NCBI RefSeq assembly: GCF_963678635.1
Contig: NC_087066.1
Coordinates: 14,120,517-14,184,516 of the forward strand
Reading direction: 5' to 3'
From: Symsagittifera roscoffensis
Taxonomy: Eukaryota > Xenacoelomorpha > Acoela > Convolutidae
Length of the DNA stretch: 64,000 nt
Shown: positions 10,561 through 22,799 of the stretch, piece after piece
Position numbering within the stretch: the first letter of the stretch is position 1
How the letters are laid out: each line of letters opens with the position of its first letter
The notes under the pieces: model-generated
What the model saw: only the letters and a program-made list of their open reading frames with translations
What the model was told of the DNA's origin: nothing
Databases searched by the model: none
Program-made: the position numbers and the translations under genes

Positions 10561-11490
10561 GCCTCTTTTTTCTCCGAGCTTCCGCTTCGATCATCAGACG
10601 CACCTTGCAAGCCTTAACGCCTGACAAAGCCTCTTCATGCCTCGGGTACTTGATATCCACTGTCGAAAATCCGATTTAAAATGATTCTCCTGATTACAAA
10701 AGACACAACTGGGGCCAAAGTGTGCAATTAATCTTCTCATAAAGACTTGATGATCGATATCGTCATCATCTTCAAGGCAAAAACAAATTGCCTTTATGCT
10801 TTGTTTATATGTTGTACATGCTGATACATGATGATCCGGGGAACTGGTGTTTGCACAAAAGCGTCTCTTGTTCATGCCATTTCTGGCTTTATACAATTTG
10901 TTACCTTGGTTCGCAGATCCATTTTCAAAACTTTCATAATTGTTCTAGTAAATACTTGATCTCACAGGCGGCTTCAGCCACAAGTATTCCTTGAATTTCA
11001 GTCTCGGTTCCTTTGCGTTGGAGCATTGATTGCGAGGGGTGGAAAATGAATGCTAATATTGTCTTGATTTCGTCGCTCTTCACACCGTCAAGGAATTTTA
11101 AAGCTACTGCCAGGTTCAACTTTCTGTTGAATTGTCGAGTTTGCTACGCCCTCTCAGCATTTCCAAGTTATCGAGGAAGTTGTCTATGGTCTCCTTTTTA
11201 CGTCGCCTTTGTTTCTCGAAGCGCAGCATCGTTTCTTTCAGAGCCGAAACAGTTCAACGGTATATCGAAAATTTTTGTGGGAGTATCCCGTTGATATTGC
11301 GTTTTTGCCTTCACGCAATTCAAGACTGTCCCTTCCAAATTGCTGGTGAGCGCAATGCATTCCCGTTTTTCAGTTAATTCCTCTTCTTTGAATTTAGCTT
11401 CATGAATTCTGTCCAAGTCTCTATACAACCGTCAGATTCCTCCTTATAACATCTGTTATCAAGTTCGAAAGCTGTCTCTATTGCTGTCGT
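10560..11490 (-). pseudogene. gag ORF2 (capsid/nucleocapsid), copy A
   Basis: Gag in fragments. SDGCIETWTEFMKL near 11,430 matches SDGCIDTWVEVMRL of B1. 11,428-11,198 has NLEGTVLNCVKAK. 11,119-10,934 has ALKFLDGVKSDEIKTILA. 10,896-10,594 holds two zinc-knuckle remnants. The first has lost its second cysteine (CANTSSPDHHVSAC, where CX2CX4HX4C is expected). The second reads CVFCNQENHFKSDF, keeping CX2CX4H but losing the last Cys. The coding strand and order agree with copy B. Confidence 0.7.
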
Positions 11491-12217
11491 ATCTCAAGAA
11501 TGTCCCGTCTGATAGTAAGTATCAGTCACTTTAGCCTCAGGAATATCCCCTCTGCCAGAAACGCTAGGCTGAGGTCTTCTATGATTCGAATGATTCCAAT
11601 CTGAGGAATCACTTCTCCCGCTCGTGTGGGTGTCCCGTCTGGGTGGATCGTTCGAGGCTGGCATGTCCATTATGGCTTGAGTGCGTCTCTCTTTTGTTGG
11701 ATCTATCCTAGTATCGAGAGTCCCAGGGGTCTGCTCTTGTTGACTCAGAAGTTGCTCCATGTCATCTCTAAACCGTTGCATCCATTGCTCGGCATCTCTT
11801 GTCAATCATGACAAGCTTCTGGCCAAATGATTGTCCATTTTCTTTTTCAAGCACTTCTCGCTGTGACTGACCTCCTGTTTGTTGCAAAGTATCTCCTCTG
11901 GAAATCCTTCTCTTTCGACGTGAACCGCTCTTTCTAGTTCAATCATTCTTTTGGAAATATGTTCCTGTTGCTCAACCCTCCCATTCACGATTATAGTCAG
12001 GGCTTCTTCCACCGATACCCCTTCGTCGATCAATGGTGTCACCAGTGGTGCCCTCAACTTATTTTTGACCGGCAGTTTGAAGCTAGTTGAAACCCGCGCC
12101 GCTTCTCTCTGTCTCAAAGGTCTTTCGTACTCCGCCTCCAAATCTCTCAGTGTAGTCTCTGATCTGGTGATCGTGGCCTTGGTCGTTTCAGCATGTTTGC
12201 CAGAAATGGTTGTTCTC

Positions 12218-12480
12218 ACTGGAATCCTGCATCCCATTCGAAGCCGTGTTAATCGCTCTGATATTACTAACCTGATCGGAGGAGCCATCCTCCATACTGA
12301 CAGACATCACTAGAATCCTGCATATTTTTCGAAGCCGTGTTAATCGCTCTGACGTTACTAAACTGATCGGAGGAGCCATCCTCCATACTGACAGCCATCA
12401 CTAGAATCCTGCATCTTTTTCGAAGCCGTGTTAATCGCTCTGAGAATTGCGCTTAATCGACTCTCCATACTGACAGGCAC
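12218..12480. repeat. 91-bp tandem repeat, about 2.8 units
   Basis: The segment beginning AAGCCGTGTTAATCGCTCTG recurs at 12,241, 12,332 and 12,423, exactly 91 bp apart. Preceding partial sequence (CACTGGAATCCTGCATC) extends the array to about 12,218. Because 91 is not a multiple of three, the repeats shift the reading frame of gag ORF1 on the minus strand. Confidence 0.9.
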
Positions 12481-12611
12481 CTCGTCTTGATGGGTTGAAA
12501 CGTTGAAGCTTAACTGGAACCCAAAATCATACAGTTCTTCGTTATCTTCAACCTCTTCCAGGATATCGCTCTCGTCGCCGGTTTCTGCTCCCATGGTAAA
12601 AGGGAAGCCAT

Positions 12612-12676
12612 TTCATTTTTCAGTCGTTACGAGAACGAAATTTTTCAGTACTTTTCAGTCGTTACGAGAACGAAGA
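12612..12676. repeat. 35-bp direct repeat
   Basis: TTTTCAGTCGTTACGAGAAC occurs twice in a row, 35 bp apart, at about 12,618 and 12,653. It is short and non-coding. Confidence 0.85.
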
Positions 12677-13139
12677 AGGGGTGGCCGGCTTCCCTGATTC
12701 CCCGTGCATCAAGGTATGGTCAGTAGGTGAGCCCTCCGCCGCTGGTGTTTCAATCGAAATGTCGGAGAGTTCCGGCATTTCTTCTCAATCGAGAGTCCCG
12801 GTCGAAATAGCAAAGTCCTGTCACTGTTCTACTGGATTAAGTTCACTTGCTAGTCGTCTCCTTCCGTTCCCTTCAGGTCCAGATTCCAAGTTCCACTGGA
12901 TCCTCATTGTGAGCGGAACTCTGTTGTATCTCCTTTCGTTCCTTTGTCTTCCGAGACATTTTGACGCCTCATTTCGACCATTTTGCCCGAAAAAATGTTC
13001 CCCTTTTTGTTCCGAGCGTTCTGGATTCTCTCCACGAAAGGGGCGTTCATCTTATTCTTTTTTTCCTTTCGTGTAAGTTTCCTAGAGCTGTCACTCAGCT
13101 TAGGCATCCTAGATTTGTGTATTGCACCCATTGATTTTG

Positions 13140-13480
13140 TTTTACCTAACTGCCTTCGGGTTGCCCGGCTACACCTACAAAGCTCTCAAGGCAACCACTC
13201 CCCCAAAAGAAATCAGTTTCGGATTCCAATCCGAAATAATTCGATATCGTGTTTTTTGTTATGGATTTGACCTAGAGTCGCGAATCTCAAGCTTTAGATT
13301 TGTATGACTTGGTTTGTTGTCTTTTTTTTTCAAAGGCAATACTTAGTGCAGTCTTCGGCTTTTGGTCTTTTTGGTTTGCCAATTTGTCCTAATATCCTAA
13401 TAAATATCTAGCTACTTTTAAATAAAGGTTTCAATTTCGGTTTATGTGGAATACTAGTGTCCCTCCGATTACGTTCGAAA
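13140..13480. other. non-coding DNA upstream of copy A
   Basis: No coding homology was seen. This is where a left-end leader or terminal repeat of the minus-strand element A would lie. I found no match by eye to the DNA upstream of gag in copy B (39,100-39,280). Confidence 0.3.
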
Positions 13481-13770
13481 AAATTGCACCCCTCCGGATC
13501 AGCGTGTAGGAACCCTTCTGTATTGGCAAAACTGACCCTTTCGGATTGGTAACCTTCCGAGTCGACAAAATTATGAACTTTCCGGATTGGGACTCTTCCG
13601 AGTTGGCAAAAACAAGACCCTTCCGGATTGGCAAATACGGGATCCTTCCGAGTTGGCAAAACAGGACCTTTCGAGTTGACAAAATGGGAACCTTCTAGAT
13701 TGGCAAAAAAGGAACCTTCCGGATTGGCAAAAATGTGACCCGTCCGGATACGGCCTTAGAGCTCTACTAT
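13480..13770. repeat. degenerate minisatellite with TCCGGA core
   Basis: About nine or ten imperfect units of roughly 27-32 bp, each of the form CCTTCCGGATTGGCAAAA or CCTTCCGAGTTGGCAAAA. TCCGGA is a palindrome. Related single units occur at 13,808 and 14,410, and CCGGAGGGGTCTTGG-type stretches appear at 23,097 and 30,338. The minus strand is open for some distance only because the units lack stops. Confidence 0.8.
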
Positions 13771-13779
13771 GCAAAATTA

Positions 13780-15580
13780 ACTAAGTAGGAAGGGTTCTTT
13801 TGAATTTGGAACCCTCCGGATTGAAGCTAAGCTGCCTACTTTAGAATTTTTTTTTACCTAGGAGGGGTCTATTAACAAGCTTTTTTTCGAATTGTTTGCA
13901 GATTTCAAGGCTCCCTAACCGTTACTCATTGTCAAAAACAACGCAAAACTGCCTTAATTAACTGTTGCTACAGTTTGGTAGGGGTTTGAAAACTTTCTAA
14001 AAAAATTTCTGAACCTGAAGGTATTACCTTCAAAGCCGGCTCTTTTTGCTAAAAAACAGTCTCAAAAAATTTCCCAAATTTACCCTTTGATTTCCCAAAA
14101 AAAAACATTTAACTCAGGTTCAATAAACTCACGTTATTTAATTCCTGATTTGAGGGTGCCAAAAAGAACTGGATCAATCAAGTGGTTCTTAAGTTATAAA
14201 ACCAAACGTCTTTCGTCCAAACTCAAAAAATTTTCAAACTTATAGGTTCCGCTTTATTTTTTTCGCAATTCTTCTCCAATTGACCTGAAAATTTTAAATC
14301 CGAGCTCAGAATTTTTTACAGTTTTTAGCCTATAATTTTTTAGTTCATTGCAAAAAAAAGCATTCAAAAACGTTTGAACTGAAAAGGTTTGCCAAAAACC
14401 TTACAAAATGGACCCCTCCGGATCGAGGAATCTACTTAGATAGACTCGTTAAGTTCAATTTACAGAGACCAAGGAGGTTAACGGTAAACGGATTCTAAAA
14501 TTTGTCAACTCATTGGTTTATTTTACCCGAACAATCCTTTTTATTGCACCAACACAAAAGTTTCTCAAGTTTTTTTCTTTGCTAGGTTTCGTTTTCCCAA
14601 ACTTCGTGAAGAAGTAATCTGTCCTAACAATCTGCGAATCAGATCAACCTTTTTTTGTTTTCCTTTTGTTGAATTACGACGTAATTCACTATTTTGCTGC
14701 TTTTTCTGTTCCGAAAGTATGGATACCTCAAAAATCGCTTTTTGAGGGGGATCAAAATACAATAATTTGTGACCCTAAAAACTTGTCTGCTTACGTTTTA
14801 TTCGATTGGAAAAACGGGAGATTTAATACGGGTAGTGTGAGTAGTAGTACATATAGTATTTTACTCCTGCGGGTTTGTTCAATAACTGAAATGAGAAAAA
14901 GCGAAACTCGGTGAAGGGTCACAACAGTGCAGTCCTTGTCGGACCCACCACAGATTGATATCGTACTTTCTCTACCGAAAAGGATACAAAACTTTTTAAC
15001 TGTACCCACCAGTCGATTGTCGTCCTCCTTGTGACCCTTCATGCTGCTTTTTGCACTGCTGGATCGGTCTTCTAATCCGGTCACTCTAGTTTTCCGGATC
15101 AAGTGCAAATTAGGACTAATGAGATTAAATACCCAAATAACCCTACATATAGGCACAAGAGAAATACTAAATGTTGATCGTAACGATCTGATTTGAAATA
15201 AACGCCTGTAACAACATTATATCGAACAACAACAAACAGGAAAGTCGAATCGCATCTCGTCTGTTGCTATATTCTCTACTGAATTTATGGTTTATACAGT
15301 TTTTGGTTTTTTCGGTTCTGTTTATGTTTTTTTCTCAGGTTCTATACCACGGTTCGTTTGGTTTCTAGTATGGATATCTTTAATATTTCTTTGGTCATAC
15401 ACCGCTTAAGGAATGACGGAATGGTCAATCCCCCCACCCTTCTCGTTACGTGAATTTTAGGTCTTAACTAGGTTAATTGAATTTTAGGTCTTAACTAGGT
15501 TAAAAAGCTCAATCGGGGAAGCCAAACCAGCCCTACAGTTCTTGATTAGGAGCCATATTTAGAGCATCCGCTCGGCCAGG
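13780..15580. other. intergenic, nothing recognised
   Basis: AT-rich DNA with poly-A and poly-T tracts. A 121-codon minus-strand reading at 15,156-14,791 has no family I know. It could be an exon, but no splice context supports it. A 27-28-bp direct repeat (GAATTTTAGGTCTTAACTAG) sits at 15,451-15,503. Confidence 0.4.
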
Positions 15581-16070
15581 AGGCCTCTGGTTAATGAGTT
15601 TGCCCATCATGATATTATGAATAACACCAATGAGCGCCATAAAAATACATATGTAACATTCGCCCGGAAATACATACCGACGGAAAATAAAGCTAGATTC
15701 TAAAACGGCTGCCTAGCGTCTAAGAAAACCCATATGTGTTTCAGTTGTCTCTGCCATAGCCAGTTCATTGTGGCTCTCATTACATCCGGTCGACAAAATC
15801 TTTACTGTTTAAAAGCTATCGGTGAACGCGCTCAAGTTAAGTTAGTTAAATGTAAGAATATTGAATTCATGGCTGGGTTTCAGTATCCCCAGAACACGAT
15901 GTCACTCCTAATATCAGGGCCACTACACTAATACTAATTTTTATTGTTTTTGTTCAGAAGATAAAATCATCGCATCTCATCTCATCTTCCCTCGACTCCT
16001 AGCTTCTCATTTTCTGAAAATTGATTAGATGTTAAATAGATTCAATGCGGGATATTCCAGGAGGCTAAAA
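15580..16070 (-). repeat. dispersed repeat, inverted relative to 23,160 and 30,370
   Basis: This segment is the diverged reverse complement of 23,160-23,520 and 30,370-30,730. Shared anchors are the ATGTAACATTCGCCCGGAA... stretch at 15,650 against TTCCGGGCGAGTGTTAC at 23,503, GTATCCCCAGA at 15,883 against TCTGGGGATAC at 23,301, and CGACTCCTAGCTTCT at 15,993. In the tandem units it lies just upstream of the FAM21-like fragment. I see no open frame conserved in all copies. Confidence 0.75.
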
Positions 16071-17040
16071 CTTATTATAATTAAAATTTACAAATGATCT
16101 CTGAAACCCCTCTAGCTTCTCTAATTTGCGCGAAGAAGCGTCTCCTTCACGATCGAAAAGGTTTGTAACTTCTCCCGTTGGCCTTTTTGTTTCGATGGAA
16201 AAGCTCGGTAACAATTGTAGCTGCACAATCGTTACAGATTGGATGATATTTTTCTCAGTTTTAGTTTCAATCGTTTTCCTCTATCCTGACACTCAGCATC
16301 TGTTGTTCTGGCCAGCGAAAATTTTCGTTATAATTTTCGCGGTTTTCAGTGTCGCGAAAATTAAAACCGTTACCTGTGTTTCTTTTTGTACAAAATTTTA
16401 GAAATAAGCTTGTCAGTCGAAACTGACCCTTCCTTATTCAACCATTGTTTCAATTAGTCGCGATAGTTGTCAGAACTATTCATTTGTACGATTCTATTAG
16501 AATAAAATGAAACTCGTTCCGTCGAAGCATAAAATTCGTTTCGTCGGCATTCTGGTTTAATGGCACAATTTTCATAAATTTCATCATAAAGATTTAGAAC
16601 AGGACTCATTTTTGATTGCAATTTTTTGTTGTCATGACGTCACGTCTTTAATTTTTGACTTACAATTGATTCATTGTTCCTATCGCCTACAATTGCGACA
16701 ATTCTGTAACATCGCTCTGTGTTTCGACTAGTTTTTTTAGTCCCGTTTTTTTTTGCTGCAGAGATTTCGGCCGTTTAAATGCAAAGTTTTTCAGTTGTTT
16801 TTATAGCGTTGTAAATTTTTGAGTTGTTGGTTGCAGTCACACCGTGGTCCAGTATTAGGATGTACAACTCCGGTAAACATCATCAGGTATGATTGTAAAA
16901 GGTGATAGTATACTGAATTGTTTTAAAGCTGCAAGCTGGAGCACCTACTCTTATATACGTTAATCTGGCAGCCAATGGAACTCCAAATGAGGGTTTTTTT
17001 TTCACGTTAAATACTTAAAAAACACTATCTTTAAAATAAG
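16070..17040. other. intergenic, nothing recognised
   Basis: AT-rich. Contains a local inverted repeat of GCGAAAATT and AATTTTCGC around 16,313-16,362. The 91-codon plus-strand reading at 16,126-16,401 is low-complexity and hydrophobic with no recognisable motif, so I do not call it a gene. Confidence 0.4.
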
Positions 17041-17044
17041 AGTT

Positions 17045-17290
17045 TCAGAAAGACTTTCAGAAAGAGGAAAATTGACATTTTATAAGGTCAAAAAGAAACA
17101 ATCAGCATTGAACCAAGTAGATCTCTACTACTAAAAAACGTTACGGCTTGTAGCTGTTGATATAAGATCTTCAGAAAGACTTTCAGAAAAAGGAAAACTG
17201 ACATTTTATAAGGTCAAAAAGAAACAATCAGCATTGAACCAAGTAGATCTCTACTATTACGAAAAGTTACGGCTTGTAGCTGTTGATATA
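17045..17290. repeat. 126-bp tandem duplication
   Basis: CAGAAAGACTTTCAGAAA is found at 17,046 and 17,172 and is followed in both by GACATTTTATAAGGTCAAAA and by CAAGTAGATCTCTACTA. The two copies differ at only a few bases, so the duplication is recent. Confidence 0.9.
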
Positions 17291-19015
17291 ACTGTTAGAC
17301 TGAGTTGGTATTTTTGATTTTAAAACATGATATTGATTGAAAGTAAACAATTAAAATTATAATGTCGCAAATCAACACAGAGGTCAAAGCTAGAAAACAA
17401 TCGGTTTTCTTTTTTTTTTGATTTTTTCATGATTTAACCTTAATGAAAACTTTCCACAATTGAAATATACAAGCTAAAACCAAATTTTTTTCTTGATACC
17501 AAAAAGATCTCAGATTCGCCAATAACCCCTAAATCTCAAGTTTTTCAACTCAAATCTTAGAAACTCAAAAAGCAAAATCAAATATTCCTCCAAATTACCA
17601 AATAAAGAAGAAAAACCAAGTTGAAAGTAAACTCAAGTAATTATCCGATATTTCCGAAATAGAATATTCTTGATTTCCGAAAAAAATATTTGGTGTTCAC
17701 TCATACTGATTACTAGAGTACTTACACTCGAAATTATGATTACTACTCACACTCAACCTCTGCACTTTCGAGTAGATGAGTTCTTCTGATTTACTACTTA
17801 AACTGCTCTAGCCATAAAAACGTCAAGGTATAAATTAAAAATTGATGAGTTTAACAAACTTAATAAAAATGCTTCTTACAAAATGTATGCAGATCTGTAC
17901 GACCAGAAGGAGGACTACAGAAAGGTTATCAACATCAATAATCATATAGGGGAAGGGCCAGTGGAACTTCAGGACGGATCCAGGAGTCAAGCACCCAAAA
18001 CGTCAGTATCAGGACCCAACTATACGTTAGTTTGAGCCCTTCAAAATTCCCGAAGGTACTAAAAACTTAACTGTGGGTTCCAGTATCACAGCTAGAATCA
18101 GAACAGAAACTATGCCGAAGTACACGATAATCCATCTACACAGGGGCAGTAGCTAAGTAGAAAAACTTAAAGCTTAACTAAATATCCAAGCTCGGAACTA
18201 TTAGTGTATTGAACTATTAGTGCAAAAACTCACACTTGAAAAAGTGGTGGTAATATGCATCATACCACCAATTTGGAAGGAATAACATAGAGACGAATAA
18301 AAATGTAGACTTGTATAATAAATGTATTAACTGTACATACGGCTCAAAATCTGGTTATGAAGTGCTGAAACTAAATACAATGATAAAAACCACAAGAACT
18401 GGAGCTTTCTTTTTGGGGAAAACTTTCAACTTAATGACGAGCATGGTATCCCCTTTTTGCGCGACTGCTTCAGGTCTTTCAAATGCCAATACTCTAGTAA
18501 TCTACCCTGCCCAACAAATGTACAATAGTTCAATAATTCGAAGCAAAACAATTCTGAAAATAAAAATCTGATCCATCCTTATCAACGGTCAAGCAGTAAT
18601 TTGAATAACCTTGCTATGCCTCCAAATGCTTCATACAGTTTAATGCAGAGTTACCATCGCTAAAGCTAGTTAGGAAGAATTTTGTATAAGTCTGGTAATT
18701 TGCTTTCGAGTTTTCAACAATGTCATTTTTAACAAATAACCTCCTAACTAGCCTCTTTGTGCTTGTGTTTATCGATTGCAACGAAATTAAGCTTTCTCGA
18801 GACTTAAACAAATTCGACAAAAGTAACAAATTTCCATGGGTTGTCAATTTTTCCCATTAGGCCAAATTGGGTGCCTCTCAAGCGCATTTTAACATCACTA
18901 TAATGCCTCTGTAGCGCACTTAACCTTCATCATGATTATAAAAAACTTTACTTTTACAAATGTTAATACTACTCGTTATATAAGTTTTGTTGTGGAAATA
19001 AATATTATGCTGCGG
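17290..19015. other. intergenic DNA left of the LINE array
   Basis: Strongly AT-rich. Short readings at 18,311-18,571 (plus) and 18,847-18,614 (minus) resemble no family known to me. No promoter, RNA gene or repeat could be supported apart from simple A/T runs. Confidence 0.4.
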
Positions 19016-21900
19016 CCACATAAACCAAATCCAGGTCCAATTGTAAAATTTAATGACATATCGGAGAAACTAAACGATTACAAAAAACACGTAAAATTCT
19101 ACTTCTAAACTGCAGGAGTTCATACAAAAAATTGATCTAGTCTAAAGAAACTAGTAAATACATGTGGATTAAACACAATTTATGCGATATGTTTTTCTCT
19201 GAGACTCCAATGATAAAACTTATAGACACTAGATAGTGATCATTTTGTCGCCTTCCGATGTGATAGATCAGCAGTCGCCAGCAAAAATTAAAAGGAGGGG
19301 CGTCATGTTACTCATTTACAAAATTTTAAAACCTAAACTACGCACAGATTTAAGCATTTTTCATCAAAAACATGACAGGATCGGGGTAGAATTTAAAACA
19401 TCAAAGAACAAAACTGAAATATCAACACAATTGAAAATTTCCTATAATCGATATAAATCTAACAAAACAGAGTTTGTCGAAAAACTTGCTCTATCAGTTG
19501 ACTTCGCACAAAGCCATTATTCAAATATAGTTCATATGGGCGACTACAAAATTATCTATTAAAAAACTGAAGAAAAAGAATCCTATCATAAAATTTTAGC
19601 GCTATAATTTAGAATTTGTCAAAAAATCAACACCAATGCATTCAATAACACTGATTGATTATATTATTACAGATTTAAACTCAAACAAATTGAAGAACAA
19701 AATTTTAAAATTCATTCCACCAATTATAACAGACCCCTTAGCTGCATTTTTGATATCTGAAAAAAAACTAATTGATAAAACTTAAACGCACAATCTACGC
19801 AAGATCAAAATTTTTAGAAAAAAGATTTACAAATGCCCTAACAAGCATTAATTGGGAGTCTTTCCACAAACAAAATAACTCTGAAAAAAATTCAATGTTT
19901 CAAATCCCAATGTAGTAAGCTGCCTGAAAATATGCGCAACCCCTAAAACAGTCTACATTCCTAATGACAAATCATAACTCAACCTCAAAGATGATAGTTT
20001 CATATCCATTTTATTCATTCCCTAAAACAACTGAGAGACAGAAGTGGAATATAATAAACGACACAAGAAACTGAAAAAAAAATCAGTTAACAAAATCACA
20101 CTTCTGAAATATTCGTTTGGTGAAGCAATAACAAACAACTTCAAAATAGCAAAAGTATTGAATTACAAGTTTTCTAGACTCGGATGTTTTTTGAGGAAAA
20201 ATGTACTAACAACGTTGTTGATTCGACCATCAAAAACACAAGGACCAAAGAGGAGCGCAAATAAAATTTTGTTTCCGGTTTGTAAGTGAAATTGAGTGTA
20301 ACAAAGAAAGGATAGATTTGAACGCAAATAAACCACCTGGACCTTCTGATCTCTCAGCTTGGGCTCTGAAAGATGGATGCAATGAAATATATCCACACCT
20401 TACATTTCTTATAAATGATTTTGTTAAATATCAATTTGTTCCAACTAGACTCAAAAAGCGATTGTTACCCCAATATCCAAAAAATATGACCCAGAAAAAG
20501 CAAAAAACTAAAGACCAACTTCCATCCCAGATGCACTTTCAAAAACTTTTGAGAAATTATAGTACAAACAAATCAAGGATTACTTTTTATCTAATAACCT
20601 GTTCTGTTCAGCAACACCCAATTTCGGTTTTAGAGCCTCATATTCAACGATGGACGCAATCCTTTATTGCACTGAATTCTTATTAGACCTATCAAAAGTT
20701 TTCGATTCTATCAACCAGGAACATTTAAAGACTAAATTGAATGATTTGGAATTCTGTAGGTCAACAATTGTAATGATTCATAAATTTAAAATTTATAAAT
20801 AATAGACAACAGAATACTGTAGTAAATAATACTGAATCCAGTTGCATCTATCCTCACCAGGCGTACCTCCAGGTACAATTTAGGCACCACTAATTTTCAA
20901 CCTATACAAAACTGACTTGAACAAAAACTTAACCGAAACTTGCAAAGTGGTTCAATATGCAGATGATACACTTCTATTTTGTGATGATAATTACATCAAA
21001 AAAAATGCTCTACAACTATTGCAAAATTTTGCAAAAAATAGTCTCTGTACTTCACAAAACAATCTTTAGAACCAAAACAAAGAAAACTGAGTTGATATTG
21101 TATAGCAAAAAACATCAAGGCATAAACCACAAATCAAAAATCAGTATAATGTTAGATGATACGAAAAAAAAGCCTAAAGTTAAATTTTCGGGGGTAATTC
21201 CAGATCAATTTCTAACCTTTCACGTAGAAGTTAAAATTATATTCTGAAAATTGGCTCGCTGGATCAAAACAATAAAATCGATGAAAAAACAACTGACAAT
21301 CGAAAACCGATTAATTTTAATGAATAGTTTAGTCATAATCCATCTGCACTACCCAGCAACACTATAAGGCAGTTAAACATCCAATCTAATAATATTGCTT
21401 GAAAAACAACTGAGTTGGGCAATAAAGACCTGCTGTGACAGAAAAAAGTTTGGTTCTTCATCCGATCCTAAGCTGGTATACAAGGTGTTTCCGGTTTCCT
21501 TACTTCTCTATTGGAAAATAAATTGTCATCTTTAAAAAAATAAACATAAACTACTACACACATACACAAAAATCAATAACGTGAACAACACAATTGATGA
21601 GAACAAAGGAACTAAAAAAATTACACTTTCGAGCAAGATTCAGTAGTCATTATATCGAAAATTTTTTTTTTTTTCTTCAGAAAATCAGATCATATTTGGA
21701 ACCAAACTCAAAATACAAATTCAAAAATGAACAGCGGCAATTTAACATAAGGAACTAAAAAATTTTAAGGAATATTTTTAATCCATTTTTCGTAAAGATC
21801 CTTCTATGGCAACCTATAGAAAAACAACATGGATACAATTTAGATTCATTTTATGCTGAAATTCTAGCCATTTTTTTGTATTATTTTGTAATTAAATCTA
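19016..21900 (+). pseudogene. LINE (non-LTR retrotransposon) ORF2 remnant, copy a1
   Basis: Endonuclease followed by reverse transcriptase, heavily frameshifted. Endonuclease signs are a GGG-type VMLLIYK stretch near 19,300, MGDYKIIY (GDFN-like) near 19,540 and IDYIITDLNS near 19,650. RT signs are NKPPGPSDLSAWALKDG at 20,325, LLDLSKVFDSIN near 20,690 and QYADDTLLFCDD with the catalytic YADD at 20,956-20,967. Downstream, MKKQLTIENRLILMNSL and a later TWIQFRFI-type end reach about 21,900. About 40 bp between two GAATT motifs near 20,670 is missing compared with copy b2. It is of the endonuclease-bearing type, probably the CR1/Jockey group. Confidence 0.85.
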
Positions 21901-21999
21901 TCAACGACAAAAGTTTTGTGACTTGCACTTGATTCCTGAAATAACTAAAATTTTGCAATTAAAGTGCTCATTTTTTTGAATCATAAAGTGCGGTTTAGA

Positions 22000-22790
22000 T
22001 TGGTTTCGAGTTTGGTTAGATTGTAAGGTTGATAAATTTAATTTCTAAAACTTTTTTGTAGAAATGGAGTACCTTTTTAGTCAATAATGTGTATTTTATC
22101 CCATTCAATAAGGCTCCAATTCTCATTTTGCTGAAAAAATTTAATGAAAATGCATTTTTTTGATAGTGTCTTTTCCAAACTTGTCACACAAGGCATCATA
22201 AATTTTGTTAGTCAAAATTTAGCATCCTTGGTATTTAAGACTGGTGTAATTTCCGTCCACATTATCTTTTCTGGTTCAAATGAAGTCTTTATAGGTTTTA
22301 CAAGCTCTTACGAGTTTTGAGTAAAAGTCATATAGATTTTTAAATTCCGTCTGTAGCACATCATTTGTTCAGTTTTGGATTTAGCGCGTTTGCGATTTTG
22401 GTGCTCATATTTTTTCAGCTCATGGATTTTTTCTATTCTTTCTGAGGTTGTACTATTTTTGTATCAATGAATATTTGTATCGATTGGTAAAGTCTTAAAA
22501 CTGATGCGTGCAATTATGCTGGAGCATATATTAAATTTTAGGTGTCGTCAAAGTTTGAATGTTTCGAACTCAGATATTCTTGATGGTCAAGTTTTGGCGG
22601 AAAAATTTGATATTGTCGATGTTGCCTCACACATTTCTTTTTGTCTAGTCCCGTTGCAGTTGTTGATGAATTCCATTTTTTCCTGTAAGTTTTTTTTGCA
22701 CATATAATTCGGAATACTGCATAATGTTGCTTTATTACAATTGTCGATTTCCTCAAATGTAAGTTTCTTCAAATTTTCATTCCTTTTTGA
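22000..22790 (-). pseudogene. unrecognised eroded coding segment (unit 1)
   Basis: Overlapping minus-strand readings at 22,772-22,587 and 22,756-22,538 have a Lys/Asn-rich composition with scattered cysteines (FEEIDNCNKATLCSI). A basic helical stretch farther on, KIHELKKYEHQNRKRAK, lies near 22,400. It is duplicated at 29,230-30,010. It may be the remnant of another transposon protein, but no motif allows assignment. Confidence 0.3.
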
Positions 22791-22799
22791 TACATTTTG

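Larger units (their letters stand above)
11494..13131 (-). pseudogene. gag ORF1 (coiled-coil N-terminal protein), copy A
   Basis: The reading starts near 13,131 with KSRMPKLSDSSRKLTRKEKKN, which resembles the RRSRVPIADKR start of ORF1 at 39,280. It passes through a region damaged by a 91-bp tandem repeat (12,218-12,480) and then through a charged helical segment at 12,288-11,806 (REAARVSTSFKLP, QEHISKRMIELERAV). It ends at 11,494 after a Gln/Arg-rich tail. In copy B this ORF precedes the capsid ORF. It is probably the matrix-like, coiled-coil part of a split gag. I could not align the middle part with confidence. Confidence 0.45.

Noticed and set aside
14791-15156. 121-codon minus-strand reading as a host exon
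   Set aside because: No family recognised, no second copy, no splice support, and stops occur shortly outside in all frames.
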